DNA from: an uncultured Pelosinus sp.
GTDB taxonomy: Bacteria; Bacillota; Negativicutes; UMGS1260
Direction of reading: 5' to 3'
DNA: 16,022 nucleotides
NCBI GenBank assembly: GCA_900550105.1
Contig: URQW01000059.1
Coordinates: 1 to 16,022 of the forward strand
Positions 5,262 through 11,989 of this stretch are shown here, piece by piece. Under the pieces are notes generated by a model that searched no databases, had not been told where the DNA came from, and saw only the letters and a list, made by a program, of their open reading frames with translations. Position numbers and translations under genes: made by a program. Position 1 is the stretch's first letter; each line of letters starts with the position of its first letter.

Positions 5262-6158
5262 ATGGAGGTCATGATTTCAGGAAAGAGAGGTGTAATAGAT
5301 GAGAAGGAAGAGAATATAAGAATTAGCAATGTTTCGGCAGAAATGGTTAGTACTATACGACCATTCATACAAGGATACAATTTTAATAAAATTAGGAGTG
5401 TGGTAAAAATGATAGATAAATATGATAGTTCCCCAGAGAAAAAAGCTGGAATGGAAGGCGAGTATTACGCGATTCTTGACTTAATCAAACAAAACGTTAG
5501 ACCGGAAAAAATCACGTGGTATTTATTTTGCGAAAATGATCGGGTAGTATATTTTAAATTTGTGAATGAGCTTCAAGAAAAAGGAGTTTTAATTGAAGTC
5601 TCTGCCAAGAAGCAATTAAACGGAGTCGATTTTGTTATTCGTGACGATTTAGGAAATCTAATTTATTGCGACGCAAAAGCCAGATTTAACGGGCGGTTTC
5701 AAGATATTTATATTGAACTAAAGGGCAATGGCTTCCCTTACTCCCTGCCTGAAATTTATACGACGCGGTTTGCTTTCGTATTGGAAGATCGAACGGTTAA
5801 GTGGATCGATCTTGACGAGAATGTTTTTCTTACAATGGTTAACGATCCGCAATTCCATACAGTTAAGAACTGGAAGTACATTCAAGAGAAAGAACGGGAG
5901 GCGGATAAAAAGAAGATAAAAGCCTTCTGTATTCCTTTTGAAGAATTTGAGACGAAGGTTTGTGTATCTAAGGCGAGATTTACACTTAAAAATCCGAATG
6001 TTATTCAAACAATTACAGGGAATTCTCAATTTAGCAATATTCAAAAGGTGGAAAATACTTTTGGCGTAAAAATTCGTCAATTAAGCGAAAAACGAACTAT
6101 AGAAAAGAATGATTTTTCTATTCGGTTCAATAAAGAAAAGTCGGTCGGTAAAAGGTAG
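5262..6158 (+). CDS. Unknown protein with a candidate PD-(D/E)XK nuclease core
   Basis: The frame gives 298 aa from ATG 5262. That start has no ribosome binding site ahead of it, and ATG 5409 (249 aa) has AGGAG at 5393-5397, so the true start may be there. In the long numbering, residues 60-140 suggest a restriction-like nuclease fold: a helix with Glu65 and Glu67 (GMEGEYYA), then Asp123 in GVDFVIRDD, a strand, and Asp137-x-Lys139 in YCDAKA. This order, acidic helix then D-x13-D-x-K, is the PD-(D/E)XK signature. Basic residues follow (KARFNGR). The C-terminal third is Lys-rich and likely helical. The stop is 5 bases before the helicase-like gene, so the two are probably co-translated and may act together in replication or DNA processing. 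The nuclease call rests on the motif only; no family name was recognised. Confidence 0.6.
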   Translation: MEVMISGKRGVIDEKEENIRISNVSAEMVSTIRPFIQGYNFNKIRSVVKMIDKYDSSPEKKAGMEGEYYAILDLIKQNVRPEKITWYLFCENDRVVYFKFVNELQEKGVLIEVSAKKQLNGVDFVIRDDLGNLIYCDAKARFNGRFQDIYIELKGNGFPYSLPEIYTTRFAFVLEDRTVKWIDLDENVFLTMVNDPQFHTVKNWKYIQEKEREADKKKIKAFCIPFEEFETKVCVSKARFTLKNPNVIQTITGNSQFSNIQKVENTFGVKIRQLSEKRTIEKNDFSIRFNKEKSVGKR

Positions 6159-6163
6159 ATCTT

Positions 6164-7431
6164 TTGCAATTAAATAAATCTACTTTGAAGCAAGTCGATT
6201 TGCTCGGGCAAGGGGGAGCTTTAGCTTCCCCTCTGTGTGAGCGTGTAAAGGTAAATGTAATCGACGCTCTTATGGGTCAGGGCAAAACTAGCTGGGCAAT
6301 ACAGATGATAAACGAACAGCCAGAACAGAAGTTTATCTATGTAACGCCATACCTAGCAGAGGTTGCGCGGATCAAGGCGGCCTGTCCATTGGCTAAATTC
6401 TATGAACCGCAACAAGAAGGACGCGGCAAGCTTGACTCTTTTCATGCGCTACTTGCAGAGGGAGAAAGTATTGTTACCACTCATGCTTTATTTTCATCGG
6501 TAACGGAGGAGACAAGGCAATTATTAGAGGCCAATGGATACATTCTAGTACTAGATGAAGTTATGGACGTATTACAAGACGAGCCGCTTAAAAAAGATGA
6601 CCTGCGGACAATTTTAAGCAATGGGTTTGCTCATGTCGAAGACGACGGCTGTCTAGTTTGGGATGATAGCCTTTATGACGGGCGCTTCAATGATATAAAA
6701 ACTAAGGCAGCTAATAGAAGCCTTTACCTAGTAAATGGCTGCCTGCTTATGTGGACGTTTCCTGTCTCTATCTTTCATTGTTTCAAGGAGATATTCATTC
6801 TAACATATATGTTTCACGCGCAGATTCAGTCGTATTATTTCAAGATGAATGACGTTCAGTTTGACATGCTGCGGGTGTATCAGGACGGGGAGCGGTACGA
6901 AGTAAAAGAGCATGACGGAACACTGGACGATGTGAGCCACCTTCAAATTGACATCTATGACGGAAAGCTCAACGACATAGGCAAAGCCAAGACGGCGCTT
7001 TCAAAGACTTGGTATCTCCGCGCTTCGAAGGAGAAGCTTGTCGAGCTAAAAACAATACCTATAATTTCTTCCGCAACGTGTGTAAAAGCCCTGGAGCCTT
7101 GAACTTATGGACGACGTTCAAAGACTACAAGAGCAAGATAGGCGGCAAGGGTTATGCTTCGGGCTTTGTTTCGTCAAACATGAGGGCGTCCAACGAATAT
7201 AAAGACCGTAACACAGTAGTATATCTTTGCAATAAGTATTTTCGGCCAAGTGTCAAAGGGTTCTTCAATGATCATGGGGTTGAAGTAAATGAGGACGCTT
7301 ATGCTCTTTCCGAAATGGTTCAATTCTTATTCCGCGCGGCGATACGACAAGGAAAACCAATACGGTTATATGTTCCGTCAAAGAGAATGAGAGATCTTCT
7401 GCAGAGTTGGTTAGCACAAGGTAGGTGCTAG
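6164..7431 (+). pseudogene. DEAD/DEAH-like helicase ATPase of phage/plasmid type, broken by a one-base frameshift
   Basis: The N-terminal part (TTG 6164 to a stop at 7100-7102) has Walker A in DALMGQGKTSWA (Lys41, Thr42), a motif Ia-like YVTPYLAEVARI, TTHALF, and Walker B ILVLDEVMD (Asp131-Glu132). The matching C-terminal part continues in another frame from about 7051 to 7431, with KGYASGFVSSNMRASNEYKDR, ALSEMVQFLFRAAIRQGK and VPSKRMRDLLQSWL, typical of the end of this helicase family. The frames join cleanly at the five-A run 7048-7052; one extra A would give an uninterrupted protein of about 422 aa. This means a single-base loss, a sequencing error in a homopolymer, or, less likely, programmed -1 slippage. 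The gene starts 5 bases after the candidate nuclease. The intact protein would probably unwind DNA during element replication. Confidence 0.75.
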
Positions 7432-7603
7432 AATTCTTTAGAAACCCAGTGTTTATGAGGGTTTGAAGCCTGCGGGTCTTAGAAAGAGAAAATACATACT
7501 TGCTTACGCAATATCATTTGTTAAGATTCTCATGATATATAAGTGTATTATTCTATTGCTTTTAACATCGTCCTAAAATATACATGACATATTCAAAGTA
7601 AAT

Positions 7604-7688
7604 ATAAGCGATAGCTTATTTGCGTAGCAAAGTAAGCAGAACCCCTGCGCGCCCCTAACGACTACCAAGAGCGATATTATCATGATAA
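7604..7688. other. Hairpin and palindrome in the 565-bp gap after the helicase gene; origin-like region
   Basis: The gap 7432-7996 holds no credible gene. ATAAGC (7604-7609) and GCTTAT (7614-7619) make a perfect hairpin with a GATA loop. TTATCATGATAA (7677-7688) is a perfect 12-bp palindrome. GCTTACGCAA near 7503 can pair with TTGCGTA near 7620 and GTAAGC near 7632. Repeats clustered in an AT-rich gap behind a replication-type gene would fit an origin, but no iterons were found and the role is a guess. The rest of the gap shows only a terminator at 7709. Confidence 0.35.
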
Positions 7689-7708
7689 ACAAAATAAGTT
7701 TCGGGCAA

Positions 7709-7742
7709 CAAAAAAGGAGAGCGTTTATTTGCTCTCTTTTAT
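7709..7742. terminator. Intrinsic terminator, probably bidirectional
   Basis: AAAAGGAGAGC (7712-7722) pairs with GCTCTCTTTT (7731-7740) apart from one bulged G, with an A-run on the left and a T-run on the right. It ends the helicase transcript about 300 bases after the broken gene. Confidence 0.75.
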
Positions 7743-7996
7743 CTTGCTCCTAGGATCTATGACCGGAAATTCGTTTGACGTAAAATGTTCTTTTATAAAA
7801 GCGGTGGTTTTAGGGCGATCTTACCCAGGACAATGATCTCTGAAATGAATGGACAACCTGGCGGCTGGAAAATGATTTTGCGTTTTTTTCGTTGGAATGA
7901 AGGAATTTTGTATTAAGGAATAAAGTTTATAAAAAGTAAGGTGTATATAACAATTTAGAATCCTATTACTTTGAGCAAAAGGGGGGGCGAATATAC

Positions 7997-8425
7997 GTGA
8001 AGGATAAATTATTATTTATAATTCCGATATATGCAATGTCTGAGGAGGAGTATGACGACAGATGGAATAAAAGAGATCCAATCGAACGATCTATATTAAA
8101 GAAGCCTTGGAAGTACAATCAGATTGTGGCATATATAGAAGTATATATAGATAATAACGATATCCGTTTTGAAATATTTAAAACGGATAAAAGTCGTCAT
8201 AGGTATGATAGTATTTACAAAACATATTCTTATTTTTCCAGTGGAGCAAATCACTTTTTTATTAGAAAAGACGATACAAACAAGATAATTAAAGAGCAAG
8301 TAATTAGATATGTAAAAAGAATACAGAGAGAGTTGTTTAAAACCACTCATACTTATATTGATACAGAGTGTTTTGATAACCAATTTGAATTAATAGATAT
8401 TCGTAGCTTGTTTTTTAGGGACTAA
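7997..8425 (+). CDS. Unknown AT-rich cargo protein (142 aa)
   Basis: The GTG at 7997 follows AAAAGGGGGGGCGA (7977-7990), a usable though unusual G-rich ribosome binding site. The 142-aa product is rich in Ile, Lys, Tyr and Asp. It has no signal peptide and no clear membrane helix, and appears to be a soluble mixed alpha/beta protein: a hydrophobic opening (LLFIIPIY), a charged loop (SEEEYDDRWNKRDP), a strand pair (IVAYIEVYI and RFEIFKTDK) and a helical Lys/Arg segment (KEQVIRYVKRIQREL). The gene is visibly more AT-rich than the integrase or helicase genes and stands alone, which suggests a separately acquired cargo gene. I do not recognise a family. Confidence 0.6.
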   Translation: MKDKLLFIIPIYAMSEEEYDDRWNKRDPIERSILKKPWKYNQIVAYIEVYIDNNDIRFEIFKTDKSRHRYDSIYKTYSYFSSGANHFFIRKDDTNKIIKEQVIRYVKRIQRELFKTTHTYIDTECFDNQFELIDIRSLFFRD

Positions 8426-8616
8426 TTAGATTGGAACAAAGTAATATGATCATTTTTGTTGATTAAACGGACGTATAGGTGATTTTAGGCAAAAAGGCTT
8501 TGCGCTGACCTTCTTTGCAGGCCATGAGAAAAAATACAATGTTTTTATACATGGGACGTAGGTCAAATACTCATTTATTTGGCGTTTTTTAGTACACGTT
8601 AGGTTGTGAATTATTG

Positions 8617-8638
8617 AAGCGGGGGGAGACTCCCGCTT
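8617..8638. terminator. GC-rich hairpin at the end of the GIY-YIG gene
   Basis: AAGCGGG (8617-8623) pairs with CCCGCTT (8632-8638), overlapping the stop codon of the minus-strand GIY-YIG gene. Neither side has a strong T-run (plus side TTTATTTATTC), so it may be a weak terminator for either strand or a 3' stabilising hairpin. Confidence 0.45.
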
Positions 8639-8925
8639 TATTTATTCTTTCTATATTTCGGCCATTGGTTATATCCGATTAAAGGGTCGTTAGAATTAAA
8701 GCGTCGAATAAATTCAATTTCTTTCTGATTAACTTCTTTGTCAGTGGCCGTTTCAGACTCCCATAGAATTTCTTTGGTAATTGTAAAGTGGCGACGTTCT
8801 TCTCTTGTAAAATCTTGTGCAATTAGATCATTGTTGGCGCTGCCAAAGTAATTAATACTATCTGTAAGATCTTTGCCGATATAGATTTTATTGTTAGGAT
8901 AAGTTATTTTGTAAATTACTTTCAT
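8638..8925 (-). CDS. Small GIY-YIG nuclease superfamily protein
   Basis: This 95-aa protein starts at ATG 8925, chosen because GAGAGG lies just upstream on the minus strand; an in-frame TTG at 8940 would precede that site. The N-terminus has the GIY-YIG core: VIYKITYPNNKIYIGK, where the two tyrosine motifs appear as IYKITY and IYIGK (GIY-YIG equivalents), followed by a strand-helix with SINYFGSANNDLI. The rest has a charged helix with the conserved-looking ILWESETATDKEV and a Glu-rich helix EIEFIRRF, where the metal-binding Glu could sit. Family members cut DNA as homing, repair or restriction enzymes; this is a stand-alone catalytic-domain-size form whose role is not known. It is the only minus-strand gene in the element. 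A hairpin lies in its leader. Confidence 0.85.
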   Translation of the reverse strand: MKVIYKITYPNNKIYIGKDLTDSINYFGSANNDLIAQDFTREERRHFTITKEILWESETATDKEVNQKEIEFIRRFNSNDPLIGYNQWPKYRKNK

Positions 8926-8939
8926 CGTAACCTCTCGCA

Positions 8940-8969
8940 ATACTTAATACATGAGTATTCATGAAGTAT
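8940..8969 (-). promoter_or_regulatory. Leader hairpin or operator upstream of the GIY-YIG gene
   Basis: Outer arms ATACTT (8940-8945) and AAGTAT (8964-8969) and inner arms CATGA (8950-8954) and TCATG (8959-8963) form a nested inverted repeat around GTAT. It lies directly upstream of the ribosome binding site on the minus strand, so it could fold in the mRNA leader or bind a repressor. The choice is open. Confidence 0.4.
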
Positions 8970-9090
8970 AAGCTATTTCCCTTTGCAGGTCTTTAACTAC
9001 TCGCGGCGGTTAGGGCCTTGATATATTTCATTGTATTTATGCTTTCTTTTATAGATCTTAAAGATTGAATCTTACACAATGTAATTTTGT

Positions 9091-9217
9091 CAGATTCGCA
9101 AAATGGACATAAACCTAGTAACGGCGCGTATTTTAGCCATTTTTCTCTATATTATAAAAAAATACCTTGCGTTTGAATCTGACGTTTTATATAATATAAT
9201 CATAAAATAACAGATTC
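9091..9217. promoter_or_regulatory. Promoter of the second recombinase framed by CAGATTC repeats
   Basis: CAGATTCG occurs at 9091-9098 and 9211-9218 in direct orientation, and its inverse GAATCTG at 9175-9181. The last two copies face each other across the promoter: TTGCGT (9167-9172), a 17-base gap, then TATAAT (9190-9195), with a second overlapping TATAAT at 9195-9200. An AAGATT-G-AATCTT palindrome lies at 9061-9073. The layout suggests control by a dimer bound to the repeats, or recombination sites next to a recombinase gene. The 8941-9224 interval holds nothing else recognisable. Confidence 0.55.
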
Positions 9218-9233
9218 GTAGGCGGTGGGAGCT

Positions 9234-9797
9234 ATGAAAGAAGTTCAACCAATCAGGGACAAAAAGAAAATTGAAAAGATGAAAAAGTATTTAAAAAGTA
9301 AAAGTACTCGCGATTGGGTCTTATTCGTTCTTGGCATAAACAGTGGCTTGCGAATCAGTGATATTCTTTCGCTCCAGGTTGAAGACGTTGCAGGCAAAGA
9401 CAGAATTGCGCTGCAAGAAAAGAAAACAAACAAGACTAAAAATTTTCCTTTAGCTGATTCTGTGAAAAAAGCGATAGCTGAATACTTGGCAGAAAAAAAG
9501 CTGACAAAAGGGCCGCTCTTTCCTAGTCGCAAGCATGACGGGAGCAATAGCAGCGGATCAATCAGTAGGCAGCAAGCGTGGGAAATTATAAACGCGGCAG
9601 CTAAAGAGGCAAAAGTAGCCGATAAAATTGGAACTCATAGTCTGAGGAAAACGTTCGGTTATCATGCGTATCAATCAGGTGTTTCAATCGAGACAATTCA
9701 GAAGCTTCTTAATCACAGTGCACCGAGCGTCACTCTTGCTTACATTGGTATAACAAGAGAGCAGCTTGACGAAGTTTATATAAACCTTAACTTATGA
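9234..9797 (+). CDS. Catalytic-core-only tyrosine recombinase
   Basis: This 187-aa protein starts at ATG 9234 after GGTGGGA; an in-frame GTG at 9225 lies within that site. It is essentially a bare tyrosine recombinase catalytic domain, without the roughly 100-residue helical DNA-binding domain of full integrases. The catalytic set is complete: Arg40 (INSGLRISD), Lys64 (LQEKKTNKTK), His135 and Arg138 (GTHSLRKTFG), His161 (LLNHSAPS) and Tyr170 (TLAYIG). Short single-domain forms like this are common in Firmicutes and their targets are mostly unknown. Lying near the right attachment site, it could assist excision, resolve multimers of the circular element, or invert a site. Its promoter lies between inverted CAGATTC repeats and a terminator follows directly. 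Confidence 0.9.
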   Translation: MKEVQPIRDKKKIEKMKKYLKSKSTRDWVLFVLGINSGLRISDILSLQVEDVAGKDRIALQEKKTNKTKNFPLADSVKKAIAEYLAEKKLTKGPLFPSRKHDGSNSSGSISRQQAWEIINAAAKEAKVADKIGTHSLRKTFGYHAYQSGVSIETIQKLLNHSAPSVTLAYIGITREQLDEVYINLNL

Positions 9798-9822
9798 CGG
9801 CCATTTGGCCGTTCTTGTTTTA
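9797..9822 (+). terminator. Terminator of the second recombinase gene
   Basis: ACGGCC (9797-9802) pairs with GGCCGT (9807-9812) around ATTT, followed by the T-rich TCTTGTTTT. The first base of the hairpin is the last base of the stop codon. The stretch from 9823 to 10115, up to the right attachment site, contains no gene or clear signal that I can see. Confidence 0.75.
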
Positions 9823-10115
9823 GATAGATTAAAGGCAGGGGTATTTTTTTCTCAGTCCAAAAGCGTTTTTCTGACGGATACGGGTGACGTTTAGTATTGG
9901 CGTACCTTGCTAACAGGTTTCTATGTATAAATTATTTCCTAACGATTAAATCGTGATTTGAGTTCAAAATAAATTAATTCTTGTCGTGTTAGGGGGCGGT
10001 GGTATATAATCTTGTTGAGACAACAGTATTAATTTTGTACTTTTCTTTGATTTTACAAAGAGTATAGGAAATACAGGTATTGTATAGTTTTTTGTGCTTA
10101 TCGACGGATTATCAC

Positions 10116-10173
10116 GCCTTCTAAGCCGTGGGTCGCAGGTTCGAATCCTGCCAGGCACACCAACTTAAAACTA
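10116..10173 (+). repeat. Right attachment site with tRNA-Arg 3' fragment
   Basis: An exact 58-bp copy of 1772-1829. Bases 10116-10162 are the 3' part of tRNA-Arg from inside the anticodon stem to the CCA. No D arm, 5' acceptor strand or promoter lies upstream, so it is a tRNA fragment and not a gene. It is probably the original chromosomal 3' end displaced by the insertion. Confidence 0.93.
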
Positions 10174-10178
10174 GTAAT

Positions 10179-10216
10179 GGCAAGGCTTCCGAGGTTTCGG
10201 AGTCTTGCCGTTTTTG
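10179..10216 (+). terminator. Displaced original terminator of tRNA-Arg
   Basis: GGCAAG (10179-10184) pairs with CTTGCC (10204-10209), and CCGA with TCGG inside it, around a short loop; TTTTT follows at 10211-10215. It lies just past the right repeat, at the same kind of position as the terminator at 1831 behind the intact tRNA, so it is probably the pre-insertion terminator. Confidence 0.75.
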
Positions 10217-10301
10217 TTATATGCTGGAAATGTGGGGAATCAATGAGAATGATGCTTAGAACTGGCTCGTTCTGAATACAAGAAAGCAGATGCCTTATCT
10301 A

Positions 10302-10330
10302 TTGTTAATTGTGAATTGCGGTGCTATCAT
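10302..10330 (+). promoter_or_regulatory. Possible promoter for the 10368-11779 genes
   Basis: TTGTTA (10302-10307) and TATCAT (10325-10330) are spaced by exactly 17 bases, a reasonable sigma-A match. This would start transcription near 10337, upstream of the small ORF at 10368. Confidence 0.4.
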
Positions 10331-10367
10331 GAGAGACAAAATATCTTTTATAGGGATGTGATGCAAA

Positions 10368-10499
10368 TTGAAATTCAATTCGATAGAGAATTTATATCGT
10401 GAAATGTTATCGAGTTTTGTATATAGGAAGACGAAAGAATTCAAGGACAATAGATACAGGATAAATTTGTTAGTTGGAGGGACTACTATTGGATATTAA
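10368..10499 (+). CDS. Possible small ORF (43 aa) coupled to the next gene
   Basis: A TTG at 10368 preceded by a weak GTGAT-type site (10358-10362) opens a 43-codon frame, product beginning MKFNSIENLYREMLSSFVYR and rich in Lys and Arg. It ends in TAA at 10497-10499, overlapping the TTG start of the next gene at 10489 by 11 bases. Such an overlap would suit translational coupling. The weak site and short length leave real doubt; its last codons also hold the ribosome binding site of the next gene. Confidence 0.3.
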   Translation: MKFNSIENLYREMLSSFVYRKTKEFKDNRYRINLLVGGTTIGY

Positions 10500-10881
10500 A
10501 GACATATTGGAGGATTTAGGAACGAAGCGTGAAGGCGGTGAAGATAGTCATAGCTTTAATTCCGAAGAGGTAGAAAAGGGCCTTGCCGAATTAATCAAAC
10601 AGCTTTTGGGTCTTGTTTCTTCTGGAAACGCTGAGAAAGCTCGCGAATTGATTGAAGCTATCGCTTTGATCAATAGAAATCTGGGACGTTTGGAAAGCGG
10701 TTTCTCGCAGGAAATGCTTATCATGATAAGGCCAGAAAAAATTGACGAGCCAGAAGAATTCCTGCATGGTTTGAGAGAATTGGCGAATAGGCATTTAGGA
10801 CAGTTCGCTATTGGCAGCAATATTGCTATTGACGGAAAGCCTTTCTTGAAACCGGAAGGAAATCCCGCAAAACTCAATTAG
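10489..10881 (+). CDS. Unknown acidic helical protein (130 aa)
   Basis: The start is taken as TTG 10489 because TTGGAGGGA (10474-10482) lies six bases upstream; the in-frame TTG at 10474 is inside that site. The 130-aa protein is acidic and mostly helical: an N-terminal helix (DIKDILEDLGTK), a Ser/Glu-rich linker, a long amphipathic stretch about 40-80 (GLAELIKQLLGLVSSGNAEK and following), then a Pro/Gly-rich tail. No membrane segment, signal peptide or known motif was seen. It is 52 bases upstream of the DUF5677-like gene in the same direction and may share its transcript. I do not recognise the family and give no function. Confidence 0.65.
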   Translation: MDIKDILEDLGTKREGGEDSHSFNSEEVEKGLAELIKQLLGLVSSGNAEKARELIEAIALINRNLGRLESGFSQEMLIMIRPEKIDEPEEFLHGLRELANRHLGQFAIGSNIAIDGKPFLKPEGNPAKLN

Positions 10882-10933
10882 TAATTTTACTTTCCTTCCA
10901 CTTAGTATAAAATAGATGTGATGGGGTGATAAA

Positions 10934-11779
10934 TTGGATAATAGAAAATTGCCGCTTATTTTAGAGAAACTATTGCAACTAGGTGCAGAGCTTAATGAAT
11001 TGTCAGTAGAGTTTTCTAACGGACTTAAGGATAAGCATGATTCTGATGATGTTATGGCTGCTGTATTTTTAAAGAGACAAAATGAATATTTTAGCTCTGT
11101 GTTAGCGTTGACGCTTAATCAGGGTCACTATACTCATTCTGTAGCTATAATCGTAAGTAGAATGATCGAGACTATGGCGCATTTATACTATTCAGATCTT
11201 GATAAAGAGTACTCTAAAAAGTGGGTTGCTTATCAATATATTGATAAGCTTCGCTTATGTGAACAGAAAATATTAAATGGATTTCTCGTGACACAAGAAG
11301 AAGAGAATTTGATTATGGATAAACTAAAAGAACATTGCGTGAGATTTGTTAAGCATGAATATGGTAAACTTGTTAGACGCAAATTAGAAGAAAGAGCTTT
11401 GCCAAAAGGAAAATGGTTTCATTCGTCGTGGGGAGGCACGATCAGTTATATCATTGATAAAGTGAGTGATGATATTGATGCGCAAAAACACGATATTTTA
11501 GACGAACATACTACAAGCGAATCGCTTAGATATATTTATCATAAATGGAACTTTAAATCACAGATGCTGGCCAGTGAATCTGATGATGCTGAGTCTGAAG
11601 TGAAGTGGGAAATAGAGCATGCAAGTCAGAAAATCGAATTATTGATTGCTGCTATAGATCTTATGATTCAGACAGTTGATATTGCTAATCGACGATTTCA
11701 AGGGAACGAATTAAATACGTTACAGAGCATTGTGAATGATTTTGGCTGTATTAAAGGGATATATCAAGAATTCAATTGA
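10934..11779 (+). CDS. DUF5677-like helical protein
   Basis: This 281-aa protein starts with TTG 10934 behind GGGGTGAT (10923-10930). It is almost wholly helical. Residues about 45-90 contain a run like that of DUF5677 proteins, NQGHYTHSVAIIVSRMIETM followed by AHLYY, where small-residue and Arg/Glu/His positions face one side. This stretch includes Arg76-x6-His83, formally the R-x4-6-H spacing of HEPN ribonucleases, though in HEPN proteins that motif normally lies in a later helix. The C-terminal third is acidic and helical. The DUF5677 assignment is from memory and moderate; the family has no settled function. A perfect hairpin terminator follows. Confidence 0.55.
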   Translation: MDNRKLPLILEKLLQLGAELNELSVEFSNGLKDKHDSDDVMAAVFLKRQNEYFSSVLALTLNQGHYTHSVAIIVSRMIETMAHLYYSDLDKEYSKKWVAYQYIDKLRLCEQKILNGFLVTQEEENLIMDKLKEHCVRFVKHEYGKLVRRKLEERALPKGKWFHSSWGGTISYIIDKVSDDIDAQKHDILDEHTTSESLRYIYHKWNFKSQMLASESDDAESEVKWEIEHASQKIELLIAAIDLMIQTVDIANRRFQGNELNTLQSIVNDFGCIKGIYQEFN

Positions 11780-11818
11780 TCTTATTGAATTTTTAGTAAT
11801 GTATTACCGTATGAAAGT

Positions 11819-11850
11819 AAAGACCTTTGAGGGCGACCTCAAAGGTCTTT
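11819..11850. terminator. Strong bidirectional hairpin terminator
   Basis: AAAGACCTTTGAGG (11819-11832) and CCTCAAAGGTCTTT (11837-11850) form a perfect 14-bp stem capped by a GCGA loop, a GNRA tetraloop. The A-run on the left and T-run on the right allow termination from both strands. Confidence 0.85.
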
Positions 11851-11912
11851 AATATTTTGGGAAAAGGTAGATATAACGTTAAAAGCTCCCTGGTTTGTCA
11901 AAAAGAACAGAA

Positions 11913-11941
11913 TTGACCGCAATTAGAAAAGGTATTAAGAT
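11913..11941 (+). promoter_or_regulatory. Probable promoter of the efflux operon
   Basis: TTGACC (11913-11918) and TAAGAT (11936-11941) are 17 bases apart. The same -10 sequence, TAAGAT, is used by the initiator tRNA promoter at 15927. The palindrome at 11964-11977 lies just downstream and could block elongation or initiation. Confidence 0.55.
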
Positions 11942-11963
11942 TAATAATGTTAAAGTTAATTAG

Positions 11964-11977
11964 TTATGTAAACATAA
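11964..11977. promoter_or_regulatory. Palindromic operator candidate for the second PadR-type regulator
   Basis: TTATGT-AA-ACATAA is a perfect 14-bp palindrome that carries the ATGT/ACAT half-sites seen for PadR proteins, here with 2 instead of 8 bases between them. It lies between the promoter and the ribosome binding site AGAGG of the regulator gene, a typical autoregulation position. Binding is inferred. Confidence 0.6.
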
Positions 11978-11989
11978 AGAGGTGTAAAT

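Noticed and set aside
7048..7052. Programmed -1 ribosomal frameshift in the helicase gene
   Set aside because: The five-A run does not form a complete slippery heptamer in the needed frame and no downstream pseudoknot was seen; a one-base loss is simpler.
9964..10158. Minus-strand 64-aa frame starting MPGRIRTCDPRL
   Set aside because: It is the antisense translation of the tRNA-Arg fragment and its flank; this peptide is a well-known false annotation across tRNA genes.
10116..10162. Second tRNA-Arg gene
   Set aside because: Only the part from inside the anticodon stem onward is present, with no D arm or 5' acceptor strand, so it is an attachment-site fragment.
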